The notes beneath the pieces are model-generated. The model had not been told where the DNA came from and ran no database searches. It was given only the letters and a program-made list of their open reading frames with translations. Below, piece by piece: positions 42,156 to 53,423 of a DNA stretch of 64,000 nucleotides. The stretch lies in NCBI RefSeq assembly GCF_001641265.1, contig NW_020167525.1, positions 1,404,501 through 1,468,500 of the forward strand, written 5' to 3'. The position numbers were made by a program, and so were the translations under genes. Source of the stretch: Pseudogymnoascus destructans (Eukaryota > Ascomycota > Leotiomycetes > Thelebolales > Thelebolaceae). The stretch's first letter is position 1, and each line of letters starts with the position of its first letter.

Positions 42156-42590
42156 TGTAACGCTGACTTCTAAACGATAGAAGACACAGAGGTTTCCTGC
42201 ATAAGGTTGACTTGACAGAGGAGGCAGGGGATTAAACACAAAGGCTTTCTAAGTAATACGTTACAGTATTGTAAAGAATACTATATTGAGTTGAGCACGA
42301 AGCTCCTATCTACTTATATAGTGGCGTCGTGCCAAAGGGATATCCGTGGATAACATGGATAACATAATATCCAAGATATCCAGTGTTATCCATCACATGA
42401 CATTCTGTGGATCGCTGTGGATAATATGGATAACATAATATCCAAGATATCCAATGTTATCCATCATATGACATTCCGTGGATCGCTGTGGATAACATGG
42501 ATAACATAATATCCATGATATCCAATGTTATCCATCACGTGAGGTTGCCGCCGTAAGTGCTAGCCATAACACTAGCACTTAGCCATAACA
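42156..42590 (+). mobile_element. Family 'B' LTR with a different tandem insert
   Basis: The first about 180 bp (TGTAACGCTGACTTC...GTGGCGTCGTGCC) match the 28388 copy. It then has three 71-bp units (42346, 42417, 42488 partial) built from GTGGATAACATGG and ATATCCAAGATATCC, instead of the 86-bp units of the other copy. The end GCCATAACA is tentative: no target duplication is visible. Confidence 0.7.
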
Positions 42591-42614
42591 ATTATCTCCT
42601 ACACCACATCGAGG

Positions 42615-42900
42615 CCGCCAGGGGCCATCCCCCACTTGGCTACGATGATGGAGACTGCTTGGGCCAAACTGGCTGACTACTATAAATTGACAGAAGACTC
42701 TCCAGTCTATTTAGCAGCCACAGTCTTAAACCCTTCTTTCAAGTGGGCATACATGGAGAAGACTTGGGAAGACAACACAGAATGGATTGAGAGAGCTAAA
42801 TCTCGGGTAGGGCAGCTGTGGAGGCAATCGTACAAATCAACTTCTTCCTTGCCGGTTCCTATACCAGGCTTAGCAGAGGAGCCAACTACGAGGTGACTAA
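42615..42900 (+). pseudogene. hAT transposase fragment (RNase-H-like core end)
   Basis: MMETAWAKLADYYKLTEDSP is followed by VYLAATVLNPSFKWAYMEKT and WIERAKSRVGQLW. The phrase 'YY.LTDDSPVYLAA.VLNP..KW' is characteristic of fungal hAT transposases just before the dimerisation region. The start and end are missing. Confidence 0.7.
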
Positions 42901-42959
42901 ATGGGTACAAAATGTGGATGAATTAGCAGAAGGCGACGATTTTCAACACTGCTTCTGGG

Positions 42960-44540
42960 TTAGGAATTAGGTCCTCAAACTCTAGAGGATTGGGGGCTAG
43001 CTTTCTGAAGAGCTGCTACCCTCTTCTTTCAGAGGCGCTCTTTCTTCTAGGCCTCAATTCCTGCCTAGCGAAGCTGCTTTTAGGCCTAGTTGGCAGCCTA
43101 GCAGGCTACTCCAACCCACTTGGCCTCAAGCTTCTAAGCTGCTAGCTCAGCTTTCTAGGCCCGAAGCTCGTAAGCGTGAGCTGCTATAAGCTTACCTCCA
43201 AACTAAAGGCGAGACTAGCTTCAGCTCGACCGCTTCTTTGACTCCTCAACCTAGAGCCAATGCCTATAGCTCTCCCTTAAGGGGCTACTAAAACCCTCTA
43301 GAACCTGTTATTTCTAGTACTATAGCCCCTCTTTAACCCCCCTAAAAGTGGAGGGTTTTGGTATAGAAACCCGTATAGGTAGAGGTGTAGGTGTAGGCAT
43401 AGGAGCAGGCTGGAAGTACATACATAGCTTTGCGAGAGCTATAACGTAGATTACTAGCTAAATTCCTGCTTTCTAGAAAGCTGATATAATTGTAGACTCC
43501 TTAAAAGTCTATAACTGCATTTTGGTAAGATCCCTCATAAAGGACGATAGGTTATATGTAACATCCATATCATGTATGGCAGCAAGCATATCCTCTCTAT
43601 GCTAGTGCTTATACAGCTAGAAGATCCTTACATCTAGTAGCTGTAAAATATGAGTAAGATGGGATAGGAATGTATATATGATAATATTGGTTTTTCTGCC
43701 ATAATGATGAAATCATCACTTATATGGCTTATATAAGAGTTAAGTAGTAGAACTTTCATTTCCTTAGAGGGAGTATGCTCTATAAAGTGCTCTAGCTACC
43801 GTAAGGCAAGCTAGCTGTTTGAAAATCCAGTGTTAGAGAGCATGATGAGCTCTGTGCCTTAAAGGTTGGCGTAGTACTAAGAATCCATGTGTATTTTGCC
43901 CGGAATGATAAGTATAGGCGGTATGACTTTTCCAGTTGTAGACACAGCCTTAAGTATAGTAATAGACATATGATTTTTAGGGCTTAGGATGTAGAGCTCC
44001 TTTACGGCTTGTGGCACAATCACACATTCTCTACCTAGAATCCTAACCTAGAAGCCAGTTTCATCTATATTCTAGATTGACTCTGATTTTATACCACGCT
44101 CTAGTATAAACTAGCCGTACTCTTGAAACCACTTTAGAACTATAGGCTCATCTTGAGCCTTCGTACACTACTACGCAATTAGCTTCGTAATAAAGTAATA
44201 TTCCTTAAGCTCATTCTGTATAAATTTTGTAAGATAGCTTTGTGACGGGGGCAGCTGTGGGCTCTACAGCTTATAGACAGCAGTAAATATCATATTCCTA
44301 GTTGCTCTAAGCCCTAGGTAATACTGCTTAAGGATCCATTTCTTTATGGCCTCTGTCTACACAGTAGAGAGTAGCTTATTCTAGCACCCTTGGATAGGAG
44401 CTGCTAGGCTAGTCGGCTGATACTTAACTGTATCGTTGATTTAGGCACTTTGAAAATCTGACTGGTAGTAGTTGCTGTTTCAGAGGGGTTCTCTAGGAGC
44501 CACTCATGAGCATTTGATAGAGGAGTCCCTTCCATTAAAT
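42960..44540 (-). pseudogene. Heavily mutated Fot1/pogo transposase relic
   Basis: From about 44530 the minus strand reads LSNAHEWLLENPSETATTSQ (the N-terminal DNA-binding region). Further down come DEPIVLKWFQEYG, then NIDETGF with the first catalytic Asp, and KAVSTTGKVIPPILIIPGK. At least ten stop codons interrupt it, nearly all TAG where the family has Gln or Trp. CTAG is strikingly frequent across 42960-44530. The C-terminal third is unreadable. I see no terminal repeats. Confidence 0.6.
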
Positions 44541-44729
44541 GAATTGCATATAATTACTATCTAAATACTATGGACAACTATGGTAGAGGTTTTGTTGAGG
44601 AGTGGCGGTGAACAGACGCACGTTCCGACGAGCCGCATATTGCTTCCTCTCAGGTTGGGCAGCCGCGTATTGCTTACTCCAACCTTGAGCGAAGCGAAAA
44701 GTTTGGTCACGACGATTATTTTTTCACCC

Positions 44730-45857
44730 TCAGCAGGTGTTTGGTATTGGTTCGTCTACATACTGCCCCACCAGAAACCTTTTGATACCAACCTTCGACC
44801 AATGTGGTGACATAAAGCAAGTAACTATCCGCATTCTTCTTCCACATAAGACCTTTTCACCATTTTCTAATATTAACAGTTCCTCCCATTCGCAGTAGAG
44901 TTGTACATCCGGCTGTGTCAGAGTTTTCCAATTATTTGCTTTGAATTCATCCTTTTCTGTACCTATCATCCTAGGAATTAGCTTGACCAGGTTTGCCGGA
45001 GATGAAGTATAATCAAGTGGGACATCTATTGCAATCAGTTTAACAGCAGCAAGGTCGTCAACCCCCCATTTCACCTCAGAGTTAGGTTTTAGCTCTCCCC
45101 CACATCTCCGCAGCATAATGTTGGGACTACTCTTGTCATGTCCAATGTCCCTTCTTATTCTGAAAATTCTTGCTGGGGGAAATTGTTTGTCAAGAATAAT
45201 AACTGGGGTTCCAAACCCATTCTTGTAGCCAACAACATGCTGATGTTTTGACAAAAAAAATTCTACTGATATGGAAATATCCTCCTTTAATTTGCTGATA
45301 GTCAGACCATTTCAAAGTCTATTAACTATATCGTCGTCAGGTGGCGACTCTGCGGCTGCTTTTTCTTCTGCGGCTTCTTTTGCTGCCTTCTCTTCTGCGG
45401 CCTTTTTTGCTGCTTCTTATTCTGCAGTCTTCTGTGTATTTTCCTTCTCTGCAGCTTCTTTTGCTGCCTTCTCTTCTGTGGCCTTTTTTGCTGCTTCTTC
45501 TTCCACGGCATCTGAGGCCTGCTTCTCTGCTCCTTCTTTTGCTGCCTTCTCTTCTGCTGCCTTTTTTGCTGCTTCTTCTTCCGCGACATCTAAGGCCTGC
45601 TTTTCTACATCTGCTTTATCTTTGGCCTTCTGCGCAGCAGCGACATCATCGTTTTAAGAAGCATTACTTTCTCTCTCTAATCTCTGTATCTCTGAATTGT
45701 CTTTGAGAATCTCTTTATCGAGATCGAAGATCTGCTGCTCTATCTTATTCCTTTTATCAGACTTGTTCCTAGATCTAAATCCATGCAGTTGATAATCTAA
45801 AGATTTCCTTTCTAGCAGTCTCTGATCACGCTTTGCAATAACTTCCCATAACGACAT
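44730..45857 (-). pseudogene. Unidentified protein: coiled coil, Ala/Lys/Glu repeats, C-terminal domain
   Basis: Reading from the ATG at 45857, one frame holds with three stops (TAA at about 45654, TAA near 45419, TGA near 45317), each one change from Gln, Glu or Arg codons. The N-terminal part is a coiled coil (MSLWEVIAKRDQRLLERKSL, IFDLDKEILKDNSEIQRLER). The middle is a run of EEAAKKAAEEKAAKE units. The C-terminal part (45254-44730) is globular: VVGYKNGFGTPVIILDKQF, MLRRCGGELKPNSEVKWGVD, YCEWEELLILENGEKVLCG. I do not recognise the family. The single frame over 375 codons argues for a recently inactivated gene. Confidence 0.5.
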
Positions 45858-46559
45858 TATTTTCTTATGTATTGTTATTGGAAGTATAAGAGAGTAATGC
45901 TTTACAGATCAGAAAAACAAGAAAATAGATGGAGAAAAAAACATAATTCTTATAGATTTTGCAATAAGCTAGTTTGGCCGGTATAAGAAACAAATTTGGG
46001 CTCTTTTCTACGTGCTACTTTTATCTTTTATTCTCAAATATAAAACAGGGTGAGACCAGTGCTTGACTGTAAGGACAGTTCAAACTGAGGCTGACCTTCG
46101 AGTCTGCAGAAGTATCTGAAGTATAATGTGAAGACTTCGATACTCGAAGCAGTAGGACAAGGTATAGTAGTTCAGGCTCCAAAGCATATACTTTATACCA
46201 CAGGGGTCAAGTGGTGAGACTAACAGGTTGGCCAAGTGGTTAGACTCGAAGTAAGGGAATGCAAAGTAAGTCGAAGCAGGAGGAATTGCAAGAAGGCCAA
46301 GTAGTGTATAATTTGCTAGCTAAAGATCAATAAGAGACATGAGCAATAAGTGCTTATATAACAGTAAAAATCCCTAGTGCCAAATAAGCGAAGGCACTAA
46401 TTAACCGAACCCTAGCTAAGCGAGCCCTAGTGAAGCGAGCCAATAACAAGAGAGCCTAAGCCAGTAGTCAACATTTGGGCTGATCTAGGTCAGCAAGTGA
46501 AGCGAAGTGAGCGAAGTGAGCGAAGCAGGTGAAGTGAATGACATAGTGAAATAAGTACT

Positions 46560-47453
46560 AGAGACTAAAGCAAATCGAAGGGTCATACAAATATTGAAGG
46601 AGTGTCATGACATTGACCTAAAGCGAACTGCACTTATGCGCATCATCATGTTCACTTCCGGCTTCTCTAAACCTGTTCTTACTCATAGCTGGCCTCATGA
46701 CCCAACAACGCCGCCCTATGGAAAGCCAGGACATGCTATGGATAGACATCAATGGCTGTAAGGACACAGGGCACCCAGCTCACAGTAGTAGCATATGAGA
46801 GTGCAAGTCGGAGGCTAAACGGATGCTATCCTATAAGTCTACTACGAAGGATACAAAAAAGATGAAGGGGGAACCCCATGAGTCATTTCCCTCAAGTACC
46901 CGAAACCCCTCCGACTCGGTTAGCCCGCCCAAATGATCACACGTGACCCGCAGCTACTCAGAGTCTGCTCCTTAGAGTGAAAGACGAGAAGGCATCCTTA
47001 CAATGGCTTTGCGATTCTCAATGTCTACAGACAACCCCTCTAGCCACAGGTGCTCAACTACGTTACACATCTAGTACCAAACTGCCTTATTAGAGGCGAC
47101 TTCAATGCCTAGCACGACATGTTTGAACCAGGAGTACAGTCAGTACACCAAGGTGCAGAACTTGCAAGATGGGCTAGCGAGAGCGGCATGGACTTCATCG
47201 GCACCCTAGGAGTTCCAACCTGCAGGCCATGTTCTTAACAACTTTCTCTAACATCCCTTTCGCACAGTCCACTGTCTGCCTTGACATGCACAGTGGCTCC
47301 GACCACAAGACACAACTCACTACAATACCTAGACGTGGCCACACACCCCTAGATCAGCAGGATACTGACTCCGACCTCCCTAGGTTTGCAGGGCTGATAT
47401 TATGCAGTTCTTGGCAGTTGGTTTACAGATTATGCCGTACAGTTCGTAGTTAG
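46560..47453 (+). pseudogene. LINE endonuclease (APE-type) fragment split by a solo LTR
   Basis: Before the LTR the frame reads DMLWIDING; after it, FAILNVYRQP, then CLIRGDFNA, GAELARWASESGMDFIGTLG and DMHSGSDHKTQLTTI. These match the endonuclease/exonuclease/phosphatase fold of Tad-type LINEs: the GDFNA catalytic motif and the final SDH. Removing 46757-47002 and one ATGGC copy joins DING to FAIL in frame. Several TAG stops and a frame change near 47230 make it inactive. Upstream, 46080-46560 is low-complexity (GTGAGCGAA repeats). Confidence 0.65.
46757..47002 (-). mobile_element. Solo LTR, family 'A' (246 bp, short subtype)
   Basis: It is inverted, TGTAAGGACACAG...GCATCCTTACA, with the perfect duplication ATGGC (46752-46756 and 47003-47007). 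It inserted into a LINE endonuclease frame. Confidence 0.93.
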
Positions 47454-47586
47454 TTCTTGGCAGTTGAAACTGCAGTTTAAACTGCAGTTTGAATTACCTG
47501 ATTAGGCAATTTTATTGGCCTAATATATGAGTACCATATAGTGAAAACTCTTCATCTTCATGATCTATAGCTTTATTCTTTGCAAA

Positions 47587-48030
47587 ATGGCATTACAACA
47601 GTCTAGTTTATTGTTAGATGTTGATAGTTCTCAGTTTGAGACATTTGATACTCAAAGCGACGCGCCTACACAGTCCTCTTCATCTCTTAAAAGCTGAAAA
47701 CGTCCATGTACATCAAAAATCTAGGACCATACACCTGAGCACCGTGATACAGCCTATGTTAATAGATATGGAAAGGCTGTTTGGCGTTGTAAGTACTGCT
47801 GAAAGGAGTATCAAGAAACTTCTGGTACTGCAGTTGTAACTACACATCTATTAGATGCTCATTCAATTGCCATTCCTTTTGTACAAGCCATTAAGACACT
47901 CTCTTAGCAATCTAATATCATTGAAGCATTTCAACGAAGTCAAGGGGCCTATAAATGCCAGTGCCTTTCTACAGTTGATACGTAGACCCTAGATCCTATA
48001 GTACTTGTGACATTCTATAAGTTTATAAAA
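47587..48030 (+). pseudogene. hAT transposase N-terminal fragment with BED finger
   Basis: The start MALQQSSLLLDVDSSQFE leads, after one or two stops, to AYVNRYGKAVWRCKYC, KEYQETSGTAVVTTHLLDAH (a BED finger, CxxC...H....H), then IIEAFQRSQG and LDPIVLVTFYKFI. This is the standard N-terminal layout of fungal hAT transposases. The rest is absent, and the next block (48055 on) belongs to a different family. Confidence 0.6.
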
Positions 48031-48054
48031 TGTCACAACTCCCTCTAATCAAAG

Positions 48055-48201
48055 TACAACCATAAATACGATTACCAATGGGCTAAATGTGAAAATCCTA
48101 CAATTATTCAAAACTGGTTTCAGCCTGTACAAAATACGGTTGCAAAATACAGGAGCTAAGACGAGGATATCTATAACTTCAACAAAACAGGTTTCTAAAT
48201 A
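48055..48201 (+). pseudogene. Pogo transposase fragment (middle part), family 3
   Basis: The frame reads KYDYQWAKCENPTIIQNWF, VQNTVAKYRS and EDIYNFNKTGF, aligning with KYDYQRAKCEDPEVINGWFE and IYNFDETGF of the Fot1-like elements here. It stops exactly at the TA where the 48202 element begins. Its missing continuation (GVIST...) is found inverted at 50839. The first catalytic Asp is Asn. Confidence 0.55.
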
Positions 48202-50061
48202 ACGTACATGTATAGCGAAAGCGCCAAACAAGCGAAAGCGCCAAAATTATCTACCCTCACGACAAACATTGCGATAAATCTACCACAACATTAGAAATCA
48301 ATTGAAACTACTCGGAGTCCTCTTCCTCAGAGGTGTCTATTACAATCTGACACGTGCGCGCATTGTGCCCAGTCTCACCACACTTGCCACAGCGACGGGC
48401 ACGGGTTTCTTCCCTTGGCTTCCGACCACGGCTTGCCCTTATTTCCTGCTCTACCTGCTGCACAACATCCCTCTCATCCTGTAGCTCTTGCGCCCCTTGT
48501 TGACTAAGTGATCCTCCTTGCTGTAGTCATGTTTTCCTAGCTCTCCGGCGCTTGCTTAGTACTTCATTTGCCTGTCGTAGGTTTTGGTTCTCTCCCTTTA
48601 GCAGTGCTAATTGATGCATTATTTGCGATGCACCCTTTGTAAACTGGTCAACAGCTGCATAGATTGAGGTTGGAGAGCTATTTTGATGGCGTGAAATCCG
48701 AGTTTTAATAAATGTAGACTGTGACATAGCTTCAATTGGGTTGTTTGGTGTCTGAGAAACCCAAGGTTGAGCAGTACCTGGGCGGGAGCTTGGAGGCGTT
48801 GGTGTCCTTAACTTAAGATCAAGTGTAGATATCACTCTCTCAGGGTCAAATGGAAGAAGCCCTGCCCCTCGGAACCCGCCTCAAATGTTACTTTCCGTCA
48901 TTGTAGTGTTAAATGCAGTGTGGAAGGCAGGAAAGAAGTCATCCTTTGTAATATGAGAAATATGAGCCTGCATCATATCTTCAATTTGCCGACCATAGGC
49001 CTGCTTTAACGGGCCGAAACAGCCAACATCAAGTGGCTGGAGTAGATGAGAAGAGTGAGCAGGCATACAAAGCGTAATAATGTTGTGTTCCTTGCAGTAC
49101 TCCTCAAACTCATCTGAGTGGTGGCTCTCATGACCATCAAGGACTAACAAGCGATAACCACCAACACTCCGGGCCTTTGTATGCTTCTCAAAGTGCTGAA
49201 TCCAATCCATGCCTCTCTCGTTTGTAGTCCAGCCATTTTCAGTAACAGAAATCACCCAATCGCTTGAAAATCCACTATTCTCATACCAAGATGTAAGGTG
49301 GTTTTTGCCTGCAACAATGATAAATGGTGGTACTGCCCAACCTTGAGAACTAACGCCTTGGATTACTGTAACCCATTCCCGATTACCAGGCTGTACCTTC
49401 TTTGCTTTTGCCCGCCCGTCTGAGCTTGTTACAACCATAGCAGTTGAGATAACGCCCATCATAAACCCAGTCTCATCAAAGTTGTAGATATCTGCTTCAT
49501 CGATACCATATTTCGCAATTGTGTTACGCACAAGCTCAAACCAGCCATTAATAACTTCTGGATCTTCGCACTTAGCCCTCTGGTAGTCGTATTTGCGCTG
49601 AAAGCGTGTCTGGAGCTCTACACGCCGCTTAACAAAGTTTGAAGCCCAACGCGACCCAACGCGTGACGCGTCGCATGTTGCAAGTAGTCGACTTGCCATA
49701 TCTTCAACAACAGACAGCCGAGGAGGAAACCCTTTGGCAGCTAGGTCGAGTATATACTGAACAAGGACGGACTCCTCTAGGTTAGTTAATTTCCGTGAGT
49801 TGGCTTGGATATCGCGTCGTGAAGGTACACCTTCTAGATGACGACCTAGCTTGCGGTGGTCCACAGAATAGATCCTAGCAGCAACTCGAAGGCGTAACTT
49901 TGGGTCGCTTTGCATAGCCTGGATAGCTAGCACTAATTGGCTTTCATCGTTTTTATGGGGCATGTTTTGTTGTTGAGGAATTTAACATTTAGTTGGGGGG
50001 TTTGGTCACCGCATCATTTTGGCGCTTTCGCTTGTTTGGCGCTTTTGCTATACATGTACGT
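48202..50061 (-). mobile_element. Fot1/pogo-type element, copy 1 (1,860 bp)
   Basis: The terminal inverted repeat of about 46 bp starts ACGTACATGTATAGCG and contains two copies of AGCGAAAGCGCCAAA. TA flanks both ends (48200-48201 and 50062-50063). It encodes a 552-codon transposase frame on the minus strand. Copy 2 (53424-55283) has the same length. Confidence 0.93.
48308..49963 (-). pseudogene. Fot1-like transposase with CCHC knuckle, two stops
   Basis: The frame has 552 codons from MPHKNDESQLVLAIQAMQSD. Residues 1-70 hold the pogo helix-turn-helix (AARIYSVDHRKL and a CENP-B-type region to FVKRR). DDE residues are in YNFDETGFMMG, LLVLDGHESHHSD and LLQPLDVGCFGPLK. The C-terminal part has a leucine-rich helix (QLALLKGENQNLRQANEVLS) and a zinc knuckle CGKCGETGHNARTC, unusual for pogo transposases. 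Two TGA codons (48881-48883 after SNI; about 48530 after RARKT) replace Gln/Arg present in copy 2. Confidence 0.9.
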
Positions 50062-50175
50062 TATTATTATTATTTTTTAATAGTTTTTCCTATGTGCTTG
50101 AATTTATATACCTTGATCCTTGATAACTTGAGTTTAGAGCTCTAATTAAGCAATATTCTAGGGCATTTCGGGTAC

Positions 50176-51261
50176 CTAAGGACCTTCCGGGGAAGTAGAG
50201 AGGTCTGTTGGTAGGGTTGGTGTCTGTAACTGAGTATTGAGCTTAACAAGTACTTGTTCTAGGTCAAAGGGAACAAGGCCCATAGCTGTGAACCCATTGT
50301 GGACTGTATTTACACCTATAGCCTTGTTGTGGGCAGAGAGGTAAGCTGTAAGGAAGTCTGGCTTGTCAATGTGATTAAGGCCCATGCGCATATACCCCTC
50401 AATTTGCTGTCTGTAAAAGCATTTTAGAACTACAAAATAGCTTATGTCTAATGGCTGTAAAAGGTGCGAGGAATGTAAAGGCATGCAAAGTGTAATAATT
50501 GAGTGCTCTGTGCAAAATAGGTCAAATGCAGGTGTAGAATGGCTTCTGATTTTGTTAAGGATTAGATGATATACACCCTTTGTACGATCATTTATATGTT
50601 TCTTAAAAATGTCTGTAAGCCACACGAGACCTAAAGAGTTATCTGTCGTCCATCCACCCCTTATCACTTAGCACAATTGTCCAATCTTGTAGAAGTATAT
50701 CTATGTACCAAGTTGAGTAGGCTCTAGCTAGTGATACAGATTCAATAACTGTAACCCGTTCGTAGTTCCCTAGTTGAATAGATACTAGCTAGCTAGCTCT
50801 TTCAGAACCTGTAATAACCTTTGTGGTTGAAATTACACCTAACGTACATGTATAGCGAAAGCGCCAAACAAGCGAAAGCGCCAAAATGATGCGGTGACCA
50901 AACCCCCCAACTAAATGTTAAATTCCTCAACAACAAAACATGCCCCATAAAAACGATGAAAGCCAATTAGTGCTAGCTATCCAGGCTATGCAAAGCCTTG
51001 CGGTCGGGGTGGAAATCCACGCGAATCTAGGTCGAGAATATATTGAACAAGAGCTGACTCTTCGTACGGAGTCAACTTACGTGAGTTAGGAGTAGAGTCG
51101 CGTCGAGAAGTTATACCACGAATCCGGTCACGTAAGGTTGTACGGGGCACATCGTATGATACTGCAGCTGCTTGAACAGTTTGACAATTGCCTTGTTTAT
51201 TGCTTGAATAGCTAATAGTATCCTGCCCTCTTGATTAGAGGATTGGGCTTGTGTTGGTCAT
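50176..51261 (-). pseudogene. Rearranged family-3 pogo transposase
   Basis: The N-terminal part runs from 51261 (MTNTSPIL, then AAAVSYDVPRTTLRDRIRGI, YEESALVQYILDLDSRGFPP) to about 50997. The C-terminal part runs from 50839 (GVIST) to 50176 (HSIITLCMPLHSSHLLQPLD and FDLEQVLVKLNTQL). Between them sits a 155-bp piece (50842-50996) of the 5' end of the copy-1 element, terminal repeat included, in place of about 100 codons. Part of the missing middle lies in the opposite orientation at 48055-48201. A terminal-repeat-like end with two GGCGACTCGC units and TA is at about 51309-51351. Confidence 0.6.
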
Positions 51262-51556
51262 GGCATTGTTGACTATAGTTAAGTTGATGTGTTTTGGTGT
51301 TTTGGTGGTGGCGACTCGCCCGGGATGGCGACTCGCATGTGAAATACGTTATTGTAAATAGATTAAGAATATATTCTTATACCTGTTTGCATCTTTCTCT
51401 TGTGAGGGTATTGAGAGCAATTCCTGAGTATTTATTATCAGTTCCTAGTCTTCGCCTCATAGCTGAGTATGCTCTATATTGCTTATTACTAGGTCAAGAT
51501 ATTCACAATGTGCTACTCCTATGCAATGTGATGTAACTCTTGTACAAAAAGCATTA

Positions 51557-53342
51557 ACGTGGTTTATCACCAAGCGGATCACTTTTCCCGAGTTTACTAC
51601 CTACCAAATTTAACACGCGTTTTCTTAACAACCAATAATGGAAATCCAATCCTAAGAAGCACAAATCATCTTAGCTATCGATGGCTATCCGTTCATCTAA
51701 GAAACTTAGTCATCGTTTGCTAAGGGCCTCGTTTGCCATGTGAAGAGTTCGGACCTCAGCAGCCAAAAGAGTATTCTTATGGGCTAACATCTCTGTACCT
51801 TTTGCCAATGTAGCGGCTGTTTGGAAAATAGGTGTTGGCGAGCTTCCTTAGTGGTGCGCAATACAATTTTTAACTAGAGTTGACTGCAAAAGAGCATCAG
51901 TTGGGTCGTTCGAGAGACCTAAGGGTCAGCATTAGTAGATGGGGGTCCAGTAGGTGTAGGAGTCCATAACTTGATATCCAGCTTTGAAATAATCAATTGT
52001 GGATTGAAGGGTACTAAACCAGCTCCACGGAATCCAGCCATCGCATTTTGAGTTGTTATTGACTAGTTGTAAGCTTTGTGAAAAGCTAGAAAGGACTCGA
52101 CTTTAGTAATATGGTTTATGGGAGCCTTAATGAAGGTCTCAATCTAACGTCCGTACATGCGTAAATCACTAAAATACCCAACATCAAGCAGTTGGGTTAG
52201 ATGGGACGAGTGAGGAGGTAGACAAAGAGTTATAATGCTATTAGCTTTGCAATACTCTTGGAAACCAGCCGACTCGTGACTCTCATGCCCATCTAGCTCT
52301 AGCATTCGATATGTCCCTTTGTGTTTGTCAAAGTGTTTTAGCCATTCTAGACCTGTCTCATTGTTGGTCCATCCATTAGAAGTAGGTTTAATAACCTAGT
52401 CTCGAGGAAGGCCGCCCTATATGTACAAGCTAGCAAGGTGGTTTTTGCCTTAAACTACCAAAAATGGAGGAATGTCTAAACCTTCACTATTGACACAAAC
52501 AATTGCTATAGCCCATTCTCGATTGCTAGGCTGAATAGCTTTGCATCTACCACATCGATCGGCGCATGTAACAACTATTCTAGGACAGATACCTATCATA
52601 AAGCCAGTCTAATCAAAGTTGTAGAAATTGCAGTCTTAAATCCCATATTTGGCTCGCATATTCTCTACTAGTCGGAACCACGCTCTAATGAGCTTAGGAT
52701 CTTCGCAAAGAGCTCTTTAGAAGTCATAAACGTGATTAAAATGTGTCTTTAACTCTAGACGCCATTGTACAAATCGATGCACCTAGAGCTTGCTAACATG
52801 TTGTTCTCTGAGTGATTCTAGTACATAATTCACTATATCTTCTACACCAGCTAGCTGGGGTGCAAATTCTCTTGTATCAAGGTCAAGGATATACATCCTC
52901 TTCTACTTCTGTCAACTTATGGCAATTAGCCTTAAGTTCATGACAAGATGTTCGGCTAGTCATTCTATAAGAAAGTAATAGCATAAGGGACATTGTAGAG
53001 TAAAGAACACGTGCCCATCAAGGAGGTGCACTTACTGTAGAGGATGCACTTGATGGTAGAGGATGCACTTGAAGGATGTGGATGCGCAAATTCATCGTGA
53101 CAAGCGCTTGGAGGGAAGTGGTCAGAATATAGGCAGCCGACTATGCGACACTGTAGCACTTGCGGAAAGACAGTCCATAATGCATGAACTTGTCAAGAGG
53201 GTATAGATATATGTAGTTGATTAGATTCTGAGTAGTTTTAATAAATATTACTCGTTATGGTGATTCAATTGTATTTTGAAGTGGTAGGGTAGTAGAAAAG
53301 TGATCTGCTTGGTGATATGATCCGCTCGGTGATAAACCACGT
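51557..53342 (-). mobile_element. Degenerate Fot1/pogo-type element (1,786 bp)
   Basis: The left end ACGTGGTTTATCACC followed by AAGCGGATCACTTTT and the inverted right end form terminal repeats; the right one has an extra GATCCGCTCGGTGAT unit. TA flanks both sides (51555-51556 and 53343-53344). The minus strand carries a pogo transposase riddled with stops, mostly TAG/TAA: readable pieces are YNFD, TGFMIGICPRIVVTC, AIQPSNREWAIAIVCVNSEG and GKNHLAS. It inserted into the relic gene whose parts lie at 55300-55690 and 53345-53410. Confidence 0.8.
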
Positions 53343-53423
53343 TATTTAAAATGCTTGAGTAACAAGATTTTCCACTGATCTGTTTCTTGTGGCAGTATTG
53401 AATCTATTAATGCATTAGCAATA

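Noticed and set aside
45271..45706. Plus-strand frames rich in Ser/Ala/Phe or Leu/Pro
   Set aside because: They are antisense to the Ala/Lys/Glu repeat of the minus-strand pseudogene.
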